Source: Amycolatopsis lurida
GTDB taxonomy: Bacteria > Actinomycetota > Actinomycetes > Mycobacteriales > Pseudonocardiaceae
Length of the DNA stretch: 64,000 nucleotides
Direction: 5' to 3'
NCBI RefSeq assembly: GCF_900105055.1
Contig: NZ_FNTA01000004.1
Location: 3,193,501 to 3,257,500 of the forward strand
This document shows positions 26,489-33,811 of the stretch, piece by piece. A model generated the notes under the pieces. It worked only from the letters and a program-made list of their open reading frames with translations. It ran no database searches and had not been told where the DNA came from. Both the position numbers and the translations under genes were made by a program. The stretch's first letter is position 1. Every line of letters begins with the position of its first letter.

Positions 26489-28000
26489 CTAGCGGGTGGT
26501 GTAGTTCGGTGCCTCGACGGTCATCGTGATGTCGTGCGGGTGGCTCTCCTTGAGCCCGGCCGCGGTGATCCGCACCAGCTGCGCCTCCTGCAGCTCGGGA
26601 ATCGTCGACGCGCCCGCGTAGCCCATGCCCGACCGCAGCCCGCCCACCAGCTGGTGGACGACGTTCGCGAGCGGCCCGCGGAACGGGATCCGTCCCTCGA
26701 TGCCCTCGGGGACCAGCTTGTCTTCGCTCAGCACGTCGTCCTGGGCGTAACGGTCCTTCGAGTAGGACTTCGCCTGGCCGCGCGACTGCATGGCGCCCAG
26801 CGAGCCCATCCCGCGATAGGTCTTGAACTGCTTGCCGTTGACCAGGATCAGGTCGCCGGGCGATTCGGCGGTGCCCGCGAGCAGGCTGCCGAGCATCACG
26901 GTGGACGCGCCGGACGCGATCGCCTTCGCGATGTCGCCCGAGTACTGGATGCCGCCGTCGCCGATCACCGGGATCCCGGCCGGGCGCGCCGCCTGGTCGG
27001 CCTCGTAGATCGCGGAGATCTGCGGCACGCCGACCCCGGCGACGATGCGGGTGGTGCAGATGGAACCGGGGCCGACACCGACCTTGATCCCGTCGGCGCC
27101 CGCGTCCACCAGCGCCTGCGCGCCGGCCCGGGTCGCGACGTTGCCGCCGACGATGTCGACGGTGTCGCCCAGTTCCTTCTTCAGCAGCGCGACGGTCTCG
27201 ACGACGGCGCGGGAGTGCCCGTGCGCGGTGTCGACCATCAGCACGTCGACCCCGGCGTCGGCCAGCGCCATCGCCCGCTTGTGCCCGTCCGGGCCGACGC
27301 CGACGGCGGCACCGACGATCAGGCGGCCGTTGGTGTCCTTGGAGGCGTTCGGGTACTGCTCGGTCTTGACGAAGTCCTTGACCGTGATCAGCCCGCGCAG
27401 CTTGCCGGCGCCGTCGACGATCGGCAGCTTCTCGATCTTGTGGCGGCGCAGCAGCCCGAGCGCGGCTTCCGCGGTGACCCCGACCTGCGCGGTGACCAGC
27501 GGCGGCTTGGTCATCACCTCATGCACCGGGCGGGTGTGGTCGACCTCGAACCGCATGTCGCGGTTGGTGATGATGCCCACCAGGCTTCCGGCCGCGTCCG
27601 TCACCGGGACACCGGAGATCCGGAACCGCGCGCACAGCGCGTCGACCTCGGCGAGGGTGTCCTCGGGCGAGCACGTGACCGGGTCGGTCACCATTCCCGC
27701 CTCGGAACGCTTCACGACCTCGACGGCGGCGGCCTGGTCGTCGATCGGCAGGTTGCGCTGCAGCACGCCCATTCCGCCCTGGCGCGCCATAGCGATCGCC
27801 ATCCGGCCTTCGGTGACCGTGTCCATGGCGGCGGAGACCAGCGGGATGTTCAGGGTGACGTTGCGGGTGAGCCGGGTGCGGGTGCTGACCGCACTGGGCA
27901 CCACGTCGGACTCGGCCGGCAGCAGCAGCACGTCGTCGAAGGTCAGCCCGAGCATGGCGAACTTGCTCGGGACGGGGGCGGTGACGCTGTCGCTGGTCAT
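26489..28000 (-). CDS. guaB: IMP dehydrogenase
   Basis: 503 residues. It oxidises IMP to XMP with NAD+, the committed step to GMP, feeding GuaA. Standard layout: barrel, two CBS domains (about 110-225, VMTKPPLVTAQVGVTAEAAL and neighbours), then barrel with the catalytic Cys loop GPGSICTTRIVAGVGVPQ, the phosphate site GDGGIQYSGDIAKAIASGAS and the flap with RYAQDD. Ortholog of mycobacterial guaB2. It is divergent from DUF5319 with a strong GC palindrome between them. Confidence 0.98.
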   Translation of the reverse strand: MTSDSVTAPVPSKFAMLGLTFDDVLLLPAESDVVPSAVSTRTRLTRNVTLNIPLVSAAMDTVTEGRMAIAMARQGGMGVLQRNLPIDDQAAAVEVVKRSEAGMVTDPVTCSPEDTLAEVDALCARFRISGVPVTDAAGSLVGIITNRDMRFEVDHTRPVHEVMTKPPLVTAQVGVTAEAALGLLRRHKIEKLPIVDGAGKLRGLITVKDFVKTEQYPNASKDTNGRLIVGAAVGVGPDGHKRAMALADAGVDVLMVDTAHGHSRAVVETVALLKKELGDTVDIVGGNVATRAGAQALVDAGADGIKVGVGPGSICTTRIVAGVGVPQISAIYEADQAARPAGIPVIGDGGIQYSGDIAKAIASGASTVMLGSLLAGTAESPGDLILVNGKQFKTYRGMGSLGAMQSRGQAKSYSKDRYAQDDVLSEDKLVPEGIEGRIPFRGPLANVVHQLVGGLRSGMGYAGASTIPELQEAQLVRITAAGLKESHPHDITMTVEAPNYTTR

Positions 28001-28085
28001 AGCAGGCGAACGGCCTTCCTAGCGGTGACTAATGGGGGCCGCCGTGGCTGGTGGCATCACGGCGAGGGCCTGCCCCTCATGATAT

Positions 28086-28111
28086 CCGGGCCGGGCGGCC
28101 GCCCGGCCCGG
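28086..28111. promoter_or_regulatory. 26-bp perfect GC palindrome upstream of guaB
   Basis: CCGGGCCGGGCGG is followed directly by its reverse complement, with no loop. It sits 86 bases upstream of guaB and 25 bases before the divergent DUF5319 gene, so an operator or a DNA structural element is possible. No known binding site is recognised. Confidence 0.45.
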
Positions 28112-28135
28112 GTGGGCGCCCGGTAGCGTGCAGGC

Positions 28136-28522
28136 GTGCCGCAAGATGCGTTGCCCCCAGACCCGTTCGCGGATGACCCGGACGACCCGGCCCGCGCGTT
28201 CATCGACGACGCCGACCGGCTGGACGAGCCGATCAGCGACGAAGAACGCACCGAGTTGCTGGCCGACCTCTCCGATCTCGCCGTCTACCAGGCGCTCCTC
28301 GAGCCGCGCGGAGTGCGCGGGATCGTGGTCGACTGCGGTGAATGCGACGAACCCCACTACCACGACTGGCATCTGCTGCGCGCCAGTCTCGAGCAGCTGC
28401 TCGCCGACGGCCGCATGCGACCGCATGAGCCCGCGTTCGACCCGAACCCCGGTGACTACGTGAGCTGGGACTACTGCCGCGGGTTCGCGGACGGTGTCAC
28501 GGCCAACGAAAGCGCCTACTGA
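28136..28522 (+). CDS. DUF5319-family protein
   Basis: 128 residues from GTG. It is acidic, with a Cys/His-rich patch VDCGECDEPHYHDWHLL that could bind metal, and a conserved-looking YVSWDYCRGFADG end. The position between guaB and rsdA/sigD corresponds to mycobacterial Rv3412, to which I would assign it. The function is unknown. Its TGA shares two bases with the repeat that follows. Confidence 0.85.
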   Translation: MPQDALPPDPFADDPDDPARAFIDDADRLDEPISDEERTELLADLSDLAVYQALLEPRGVRGIVVDCGECDEPHYHDWHLLRASLEQLLADGRMRPHEPAFDPNPGDYVSWDYCRGFADGVTANESAY

Positions 28523-28545
28523 TCGCGTTCAGCCCGCTAAAGGCG
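28521..28545. repeat. Dispersed palindromic repeat, copy 9
   Basis: GATCGCGTTCAG, centre CCCG, CTAAAGGCG. Its first two bases are the end of the TGA stop of the DUF5319 gene, and it runs directly into the terminator stem. Confidence 0.8.
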
Positions 28546-28580
28546 AAGGGCCTGGTGAGAGAGATCTCACCAGGCCCTTC
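28545..28580. terminator. Strong bidirectional terminator hairpin
   Basis: A perfect 16-bp stem (GAAGGGCCTGGTGAGA pairing with 28565-28580) with a GAGA loop lies between the convergent DUF5319 and rsdA genes. Confidence 0.9.
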
Positions 28581-28595
28581 GGCGTCTTCGGGGTG

Positions 28596-29540
28596 CTACG
28601 TCGTTTCGCCCGCGGCGGGCGCCTGCGCTCCGGCGCCCGGCGTCGGCTCGTTCCGCGAGCCACCGGGGTCGTTGCCCGAGGCCGGCGGCGTCGTGGACGT
28701 CGTGGGCGGTGGCGGCTCGCTGCTCGTGGTCGGCGGAGTCGGCGAGGGAGTCGTGGTGCCCGGCAGACTCGTGCCGGGGTTGCCGCCTCCGGGCAGCGAC
28801 GTCGGCGGGGCGGTCGGCTGCGGGGTGGGCTGCGGAGTGGTCGCGACCGGCGTCTGCGTCGGCTGCTGCTGATCCGGCGGCAACGGCTGCTGGCCGGGGT
28901 TCTGCAGCTGAGCACTCAACTGGCGGTGCTGTTCGAGCAGCTGATCGCGGTTTTCTTCGTCGGTCACCTGGCTCAGCGCGGCCTGGGCCTCGTCGAGCGC
29001 CTTGCGGGCGTCGTCGAGGCGCCCACCGGCGAGCGCGAGGTTGGCCTTTTCGAGGTCGAGCTTGGCCGCTGCGGCGGCCTCGACCGACCGGGCGTGGTCG
29101 GCGTAAAGCACCTTGGTCAGGCCCCAGAGCGTGTCACCAGGCTGCGCGTCCTTCGCGGCGAGACCGGTACCGGCGAAGGCGATGGCCAGGACGGCCGCGG
29201 CGGCGGCCACCGGGACCAGCAGCCGGCGTCTTCCCCCGTGTTTGCGGGCGAGCGCGGCGGTCTTCACGGTGACGACGGCGGTGTCGACGTCGACGAGTTC
29301 CGCGAGCGGTTCGCTGTCGATGTCACGCCGCCAGGCCAGCAGCAGCGCGTTGAGCTCCTGATCGCCGAGGTCGTCGGCCATCTTCGGGTCCGAGCCGCCG
29401 AGGGCGTCGAGCAGCGCGTCATCGGCCTGGACGGCCGACAGATCCGCGGCGAACTCGGCCTCCGAGGGCGTCAGCCCTCTTTCGAAGGCCGTCAGTTCAC
29501 GATCGGTCCCAGGGGAGAACCGATGGTCGCGATCGGTCAC
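28596..29540 (-). CDS. rsdA: Anti-sigma-D factor RsdA
   Basis: 314 residues from GTG. The cytoplasmic N-terminus (1-100) contains the sigma-binding region, with a FAADLSAVQADDALLDALGG segment. One membrane helix (about 107-129) follows, then a helical extracytoplasmic region (about 140-215, EKANLALAGGRLDDARKALDEAQAAL) and a long Pro/Thr/Ser tail. It starts directly after the TGA of sigD, so sigma and anti-sigma are cotranscribed. It should hold SigD at the membrane until proteolysis releases it. Confidence 0.92.
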   Translation of the reverse strand: MTDRDHRFSPGTDRELTAFERGLTPSEAEFAADLSAVQADDALLDALGGSDPKMADDLGDQELNALLLAWRRDIDSEPLAELVDVDTAVVTVKTAALARKHGGRRRLLVPVAAAAAVLAIAFAGTGLAAKDAQPGDTLWGLTKVLYADHARSVEAAAAAKLDLEKANLALAGGRLDDARKALDEAQAALSQVTDEENRDQLLEQHRQLSAQLQNPGQQPLPPDQQQPTQTPVATTPQPTPQPTAPPTSLPGGGNPGTSLPGTTTPSPTPPTTSSEPPPPTTSTTPPASGNDPGGSRNEPTPGAGAQAPAAGETT

Positions 29541-30122
29541 TCAGATCACCTCCTCAGCGGCCAGAACCTTACGTAGGCGCGCGAGGGCGCGATGCTGGGC
29601 CACCCGGACGGCGCCGGGCGTGGACCCCACGGCCTCGGCGGTCTCTTCGGCGGACAATCCCACGACCACCCGCAGGACCACGATCTCACGCTGTTTGTCG
29701 GGAAGGACGCGCAGCAGTTGCGACATGCGCTCGTTCAGCTCGCCCTGCAGGGCACGCTGCTCGGGGCCGACGCCGCCCTCGACCTCGTCGGGGACTTCGG
29801 CGACCGGTTCGGCGCGGTTGCGGGCCGCGGCGCGATGCGCGTCGGCCACCTTGTGCTGGGCGATCCCGTAGACGAAGGCCAGGAACGGGCGGCCCTGATC
29901 ACGGTACGAAGGCAATGCCGTGAGCACCGCGAGACACACCTCCTGAGCAACGTCGTCTGCGGAAGCGAACGAACGCTCCTGCCTGCCAACCCGAGCGCGG
30001 CAGTACCGCACTACCAAAGGACGGATGGCCGCCAGCAACCGCTCGACCGCTTGAGGATCACCCTCAACAGCAGCGGCGACCGGCTCATCCAGTCCGTCCC
30101 CCACATTGGCCATCGCAGACAA
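29541..30122 (-). CDS. sigD: ECF-type sigma factor SigD
   Basis: 193 residues; a start at the internal ATG two codons later (MANVGDG) is equally possible. Region 2 includes FASADDVAQEVCLAVLTALPSY and FLAFVYGIAQHKVADAHR. Region 4 includes LPDKQREIVVLRVVVGLSAEETAEAVGSTPGAVRVAQHRALARLRK. Location with rsdA, guaB and bldM matches the SigD locus of actinobacteria. It directs RNA polymerase to its regulon when released by RsdA. Confidence 0.93.
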   Translation of the reverse strand: MSAMANVGDGLDEPVAAAVEGDPQAVERLLAAIRPLVVRYCRARVGRQERSFASADDVAQEVCLAVLTALPSYRDQGRPFLAFVYGIAQHKVADAHRAAARNRAEPVAEVPDEVEGGVGPEQRALQGELNERMSQLLRVLPDKQREIVVLRVVVGLSAEETAEAVGSTPGAVRVAQHRALARLRKVLAAEEVI

Positions 30123-30493
30123 CAGTCCCAGTGTTACGTATAGGCGTGCAAAGAGTCCGGCGTGTGACTTCGGAATCCACTACCGGTGACAGCTACCGTA
30201 CCGCTCGGGCTCGCCGCCTTCGTTGACGGCCGCCACCGGCGCGCCGCCCTGCGGCGAGCACGCTGAACCCGGATCTTCCTGGTCCCCTTCGCTCGTGGTC
30301 GAACTTTCAACGAGCCGGAACACAGTGGGGTACGACGGTCCACCCGGAGGCGGACTCGCTCGGGCCAGGGTGCCCGAGCGGTGAGCATAAATGCGCGAAG
30401 CGTGACAGGGAACACAGGTACGGGCCAGGGGTACACCCCCGGCCCGTTCGTCACCCGTTGTGCGATCTCGCCGTTGAAATCAAGAAAGCGTTG
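30123..30493. other. Intergenic region between sigD and the bldM-like gene
   Basis: 371 bases without a credible gene; a 106-codon minus-strand frame is Arg/Pro-rich and lacks a ribosome site. It should hold the sigD promoter near its low-coordinate end and the terminator of the bldM-like gene near its high-coordinate end. No further structure was recognised. Confidence 0.6.
30420..30448 (-). terminator. Hairpin downstream of the bldM-like gene
   Basis: ACGGGCC pairs with GGCCCGT and GGGG with CCCC across one A/C mismatch, loop TACA. It lies about 45 bases after the bldM-like stop on the minus strand. Confidence 0.65.
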
Positions 30494-31090
30494 TCAGGAA
30501 ACAAGCCCACGGCGGAATCCGTGGGCGACCGCCTGAGCGCGGTCTCGCACGCCGAGCTTGCGGAACAAGCGGCGGGCGTGGGTCTTCACAGTGTCTTCGG
30601 ACAGATACAGCTCGCGGCCGATCTGCCCGTTGCTCTTGCCCTGGCTCATCCCGCGAAGCACCTGAAGCTCTCGCTCGGTGAGCTGGACGCCAGGGTCCGA
30701 GGGCTGACGCGGCGCCGGCACCGAAGTGCTGGCGAGGGTGTGCGCCAGCGCGGCGACCAGCTCGGGACGCGAGGCGTCCCAGCGCAGGTAGCCGCGAGCT
30801 CCGCCCGCGATGGCGGCGGCGATGCTGCCCGCGTCATCCGGGGCGCCGAACACGATCACGTTCGCTTGGGGGTTCGCCGAGACGAGCCGCCGGGTGGCTT
30901 CGACGCCGGTCGGGACGGCGCGCTGGGTACCGACCAGCACGACGTCGACCGGCTGACGGGAGTACCGGGCCAGCAGCTCGTCACCGTGCGCTACGCAGTC
31001 GATGCGACTGACCCCTGGGACCGCGGACATCACTCGAGTGAGCCCTTCGCGGACACTGCGTCGGTCGTCGCAGATCAAGACCGTCGTCAC
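30494..31090 (-). CDS. bldM: BldM-like atypical response regulator
   Basis: 198 residues. Length, the receiver start (VLICDD, D8-D9) and especially the DNA-binding half (LTERELQVLRGMSQGKSNGQ, LYLSEDTVKTHARRLFRKLG, then AHGFRRGLV) match Streptomyces BldM, which also lies near a sigma gene and guaB. The position of the usual phosphoacceptor Asp54 is glycine (DVVLVGTQ), and the late receiver Lys is also missing (YLRWDASR). Phosphorylation control is therefore unlikely; it should act as a dimer controlled by ligand, partner (such as a WhiI-like protein) or level. Developmental gene regulation is the expected role. Confidence 0.9.
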   Translation of the reverse strand: MTTVLICDDRRSVREGLTRVMSAVPGVSRIDCVAHGDELLARYSRQPVDVVLVGTQRAVPTGVEATRRLVSANPQANVIVFGAPDDAGSIAAAIAGGARGYLRWDASRPELVAALAHTLASTSVPAPRQPSDPGVQLTERELQVLRGMSQGKSNGQIGRELYLSEDTVKTHARRLFRKLGVRDRAQAVAHGFRRGLVS

Positions 31091-31230
31091 GGGGTTTCCT
31101 TCCTGCAGCCGGGTGACATTCCACTTCCCCTATCGGACGCTTTAGCCCGAACCTTGACACGATCCGGTGGCTTTTTTTGAAAGTTCTTAGCCCGGTTGCC
31201 GGAATGGGCCCTCCAACAGGCTAGACGCCC

Positions 31231-32070
31231 TCAGCGGGGGACCCACGGAGATTCCCGTGCGAGCCGCCTCCCGCAAGGATCTGCGTGCCGTAACACTGCG
31301 TGCAACAGTTCGGCGCCTCTGAATCGATACTCATCGGCGTGTCCTGCCCGGAAGTCGGCCTCGACCAGGCATGCCACCCACAGAAGTGAATTGAATTCGT
31401 ATTTCTCGGCGGTTTCCCGCGCGCTCTCGACCAGCGCTTTCGCGCGGTCCCGCTCAGCGGAACCGGCATTCACGATCGTCACGCCGAGTACAAGCTGTGA
31501 TTTGACGACGTGCCGCACGGCGCCCCGCGCCCGCGCCGTTTCCAACGCCATTTCCGCAGGTGCGATCCCCGCGGCGGAAATGTTACTCGCCAGTTCGATT
31601 TCCGCGCCCACCCAGCCGGCCCTGGTCCGGGTCCGCCAGTTGCCGGTGTGCACGACCGCACGGGCGAGCAACCTGCGGGCGGCGGCCAGCCTGCCGCGCC
31701 CGAGATTGTCCGCCGCGAGGCCGAGGAGCGCGTCCGCCCGCGCCCCCTCGGCGTCCAGACCGTCGGGATCGGGTTCACCTCGCGGCTCCTTGATCACCCG
31801 GGCAAGCGCCTCGCCATCGAGGGCGAGTGCCGCCGCGTGCCCGCCCAGCTGCCGCCGATGCGAAGCCAGCGCGCTCGCGGCCAGCGACGCGGCCACCGGC
31901 TCCTTGCCCGCACGCAAACCGTTCAGCAGCGTGGCCGCCGCCGCGTACCGGCCGCGGGCGCCGAGCCCGATCGCCGCGAGCAGCCGGCCACGAGGCGACG
32001 CGGGCACCGCGAAGGGGCTCGGCGGTGGCATGCCGTCGCCGAACGCGGCGGACCGCAAGGACGATTCCAT
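31231..32070 (-). CDS. Helical repeat (TPR-like) conserved hypothetical protein
   Basis: 279 residues made almost wholly of Ala/Leu/Arg helices in pairs (RGRLLAAIGLGARGRYAAAA, LLGLAADNLGRGRLAAARRL), consistent with a TPR-like solenoid. Position next to sigD/bldM and whiB corresponds to mycobacterial Rv3415c, as far as I recall the order. No enzyme motif. It lies 9 bases after the MerR-type regulator gene on the same strand, so the two are cotranscribed and may work together. Confidence 0.75.
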   Translation of the reverse strand: MESSLRSAAFGDGMPPPSPFAVPASPRGRLLAAIGLGARGRYAAAATLLNGLRAGKEPVAASLAASALASHRRQLGGHAAALALDGEALARVIKEPRGEPDPDGLDAEGARADALLGLAADNLGRGRLAAARRLLARAVVHTGNWRTRTRAGWVGAEIELASNISAAGIAPAEMALETARARGAVRHVVKSQLVLGVTIVNAGSAERDRAKALVESARETAEKYEFNSLLWVACLVEADFRAGHADEYRFRGAELLHAVLRHADPCGRRLARESPWVPR

Positions 32071-32079
32071 GCGTCCTTT

Positions 32080-33033
32080 CTATCGCCTCGCACCGACAAG
32101 AACGTGCTCGATCCGGTCGGCGGCCGTCGACAGTTCGCCGAGCAGTTCGATCTTGTCCGGGAGGGCGGCGGGATCCCAGCCGGGACCGCACGCGAACAGC
32201 CTGCTGCGCTGACGGCCGCGGGAGATCCTGGCGAACAGGCGCGGGTCCGCGGTCGCGCGCCGTCCCGACCACAGCACCACCGCCGCCGGGACACTGCGGC
32301 GCACGGTCACCGCGAGCACTTCGGCAGGCAGGGCCGCACCGAACAGCTGGGCGCCGATCCGGCGTCCCGCCAGCGCCGCGGCGAGCGCGTACATCGGCAT
32401 GTTGTCGCGCTCGTCCGGAACGCAGGTCAGCAGGACCGGGCGCTGGTTACGCGGTTCGCGCAGCACCGGCGTCGCGCGGACGAGGGCGGCGTACACGCAT
32501 TCGGCGAGCAGGTACTCGACCTCGGCGCCGGCGCTGACACCGCGCCAGCGCGCGCCGAGCGCGGTCAGGACCGGCGACACGACACCGGTCCAGGCGGGCA
32601 GGACACCGAGTTCGCGGATCGTGTCGGCGAGCATCCGCTGGACCGCGCCGAAGTCCATCGCGAGCGCGGCGGTGCTCAAGCGTCTGGCGAGGCGGGAGGG
32701 GACGTCGTGGTCGTCAGCGGGCGGTGCGGCGGCCCGCTCCTCCACTTGGACCAGGTCGGCTTCCGGCGGCTCCGTCGCCGTCCGGGGCATCTGCTCCAGC
32801 GCGTACTTCGCCGCTTCAGCCGTCGACGCGCCGCGAAGCAACGCGCGCTGCATCAGTTCGAGGCGGCCGATGTCGGAACTGCCGTAGCGACGGTGACGGC
32901 CGTTGGTGTGGCGACTCGGTCCTACGCCGTATCTGCGGTCCCAGGTGCGAAGGGTGGACGGCGCGACCCCGAGCCGACGAGCGACCGAGGCCACCGGCAG
33001 GGTGGGTTCTTCACTGCTGATCCGAGATCCCAC
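32080..33033 (-). CDS. MerR-family regulator with degenerate cobalamin-binding-like domain
   Basis: 317 residues from GTG at 33033; the start is tentative, since the upstream ribosome site is weak. An N-terminal MerR helix-turn-helix (about 11-60: LPVASVARRLGVAPSTLRTW then GRHRRYGSSDIGRL) is joined to a CarH/LitR-like helical bundle (about 110-190) and a Rossmann-like domain (about 198-300). The two histidines that hold B12 in CarH are absent: W163-x9 is followed by Glu-Tyr instead of Glu-His, and the E-x-H-x-x-G loop reads E208-R-D-N-M-P. A B12-independent light or stress regulator, or a protein-binding form, is inferred. Confidence 0.85.
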   Translation of the reverse strand: MGSRISSEEPTLPVASVARRLGVAPSTLRTWDRRYGVGPSRHTNGRHRRYGSSDIGRLELMQRALLRGASTAEAAKYALEQMPRTATEPPEADLVQVEERAAAPPADDHDVPSRLARRLSTAALAMDFGAVQRMLADTIRELGVLPAWTGVVSPVLTALGARWRGVSAGAEVEYLLAECVYAALVRATPVLREPRNQRPVLLTCVPDERDNMPMYALAAALAGRRIGAQLFGAALPAEVLAVTVRRSVPAAVVLWSGRRATADPRLFARISRGRQRSRLFACGPGWDPAALPDKIELLGELSTAADRIEHVLVGARR

Positions 33034-33242
33034 TCGACCCAATATCCAGGCAGGCAGGGACCGGGGCAACCGGAACGGAAAGTACCGCTCACACATCCGG
33101 GGGATGCCTAACGGCTGAATCGTCTCGAATCTCTTGAACAAGTATTGGCGCGCTTCTAACGTTACCGCCGTTGCACCGAATGGAGTATCCGCAGCGCAGC
33201 AGAGCAGGTAAACGCTTCGACCGGATGACGGAGGCGGTCAGG

Positions 33243-33545
33243 ATGGCGGACACACGCAGGCTCCCGGGGCCCAACGCGGATGTATGGGACTGGCAGCTCG
33301 AAGGGTCGTGCCGAGGCATGGACAGCGCGTCCTTCTTTCACCCTGACGGCGAGCGCGGGCCGGCCAGAGCCCGCCGCGAGGCGAGGGCCAAAGCCGTGTG
33401 CCTGGCCTGTCCGGTACTGGCGATGTGCCGGAACCACGCGCTCGCCGTGCACGAGCCGTACGGGATCTGGGGCGGACTGTCGGAATCGGAACGCGAGCAC
33501 ATCATCAAGGCGGACAAGCGCCAATTGAGCATGTCGAACGGCTGA
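33243..33545 (+). CDS. whiB3: WhiB-family iron-sulfur transcription regulator (WhiB3/WhiD type)
   Basis: 100 residues from ATG at 33243, with GGAGG about 8 bases upstream; an in-frame ATG at 33225 is possible. Four cluster cysteines are present: one in EGSCRGMDS and three in VCLACPVLAMC (C-x2-C-x5-C). The FFHPDGERG segment, the GIWGGLSE turn and the basic C-terminus complete the family pattern. The PGPNADVWDWQLEG start closely resembles WhiB3/WhiD. It would bind the principal sigma factor and sense redox or NO through a [4Fe-4S] cluster. It is divergent from the MerR-type gene. Confidence 0.95.
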   Translation: MADTRRLPGPNADVWDWQLEGSCRGMDSASFFHPDGERGPARARREARAKAVCLACPVLAMCRNHALAVHEPYGIWGGLSESEREHIIKADKRQLSMSNG

Positions 33546-33560
33546 TCCGGCCGAGTCGGC

Positions 33561-33605
33561 GACGCGGAAGGGCGGCATCCGGGTGGGGTGCCGCCCTTCC
33601 GCGTC
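33561..33605 (+). terminator. Terminator hairpin after whiB3
   Basis: A 17-bp perfect stem: GACGCGGAAGGGCGGCA at 33561-33577 pairs with 33589-33605, loop 11 bases. It starts 16 bases after the stop. Confidence 0.88.
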
Positions 33606-33615
33606 TCCGGCCCCG

Positions 33616-33644
33616 GATCGCGTTTAGGGGGCTGAACGCAGGTC
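33616..33644. repeat. Dispersed palindromic repeat, copy 10
   Basis: GATCGCGTTTAG, centre GGGG, CTGAACGCAGGTC. First of three copies in the same orientation between whiB3 and groEL. Confidence 0.92.
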
Positions 33645-33673
33645 GGTGCGGCCGTGGGCACGCGCGCGACCCG

Positions 33674-33702
33674 GATCGCGTTTAGGGGGCTAAACGCAGG
33701 TC
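33674..33702. repeat. Dispersed palindromic repeat, copy 11
   Basis: GATCGCGTTTAG, centre GGGG, CTAAACGCAGGTC. Second of the direct triplet; identical to copy 12. Confidence 0.93.
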
Positions 33703-33719
33703 CCCGCCGCGTGCGCCCA

Positions 33720-33748
33720 GATCGCGTTTAGGGGGCTAAACGCAGGTC
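33720..33748. repeat. Dispersed palindromic repeat, copy 12
   Basis: Identical to copy 11 over all 29 bases, in the same orientation, 17 bases further on. Confidence 0.93.
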
Positions 33749-33765
33749 GGCGGTCGGCACAAAAA

Positions 33766-33797
33766 CGGGGCGGCACTCCGGTTGGAGTACCGCCCCG
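33766..33797 (-). terminator. Intrinsic terminator of groEL
   Basis: GGGGCGG/CCGCCCC and ACTCC/GGAGT pair around a GGTT loop with one mismatch. On the minus strand the stem is followed by a run of five T, the classical rho-independent form. Confidence 0.9.
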
Positions 33798-33811
33798 CTT
33801 CAGGGGTGGAA

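Noticed and set aside
30134..30454. 106-codon minus-strand frame in the sigD-bldM gap
   Set aside because: Arg/Pro-rich composition, no ribosome site, overlaps a likely terminator and promoter region; typical non-coding frame of high-GC DNA.
33616..33748. Riboswitch or small RNA in the whiB3-groEL gap
   Set aside because: The structure is fully explained by one terminator each for whiB3 and groEL plus three repeat copies.
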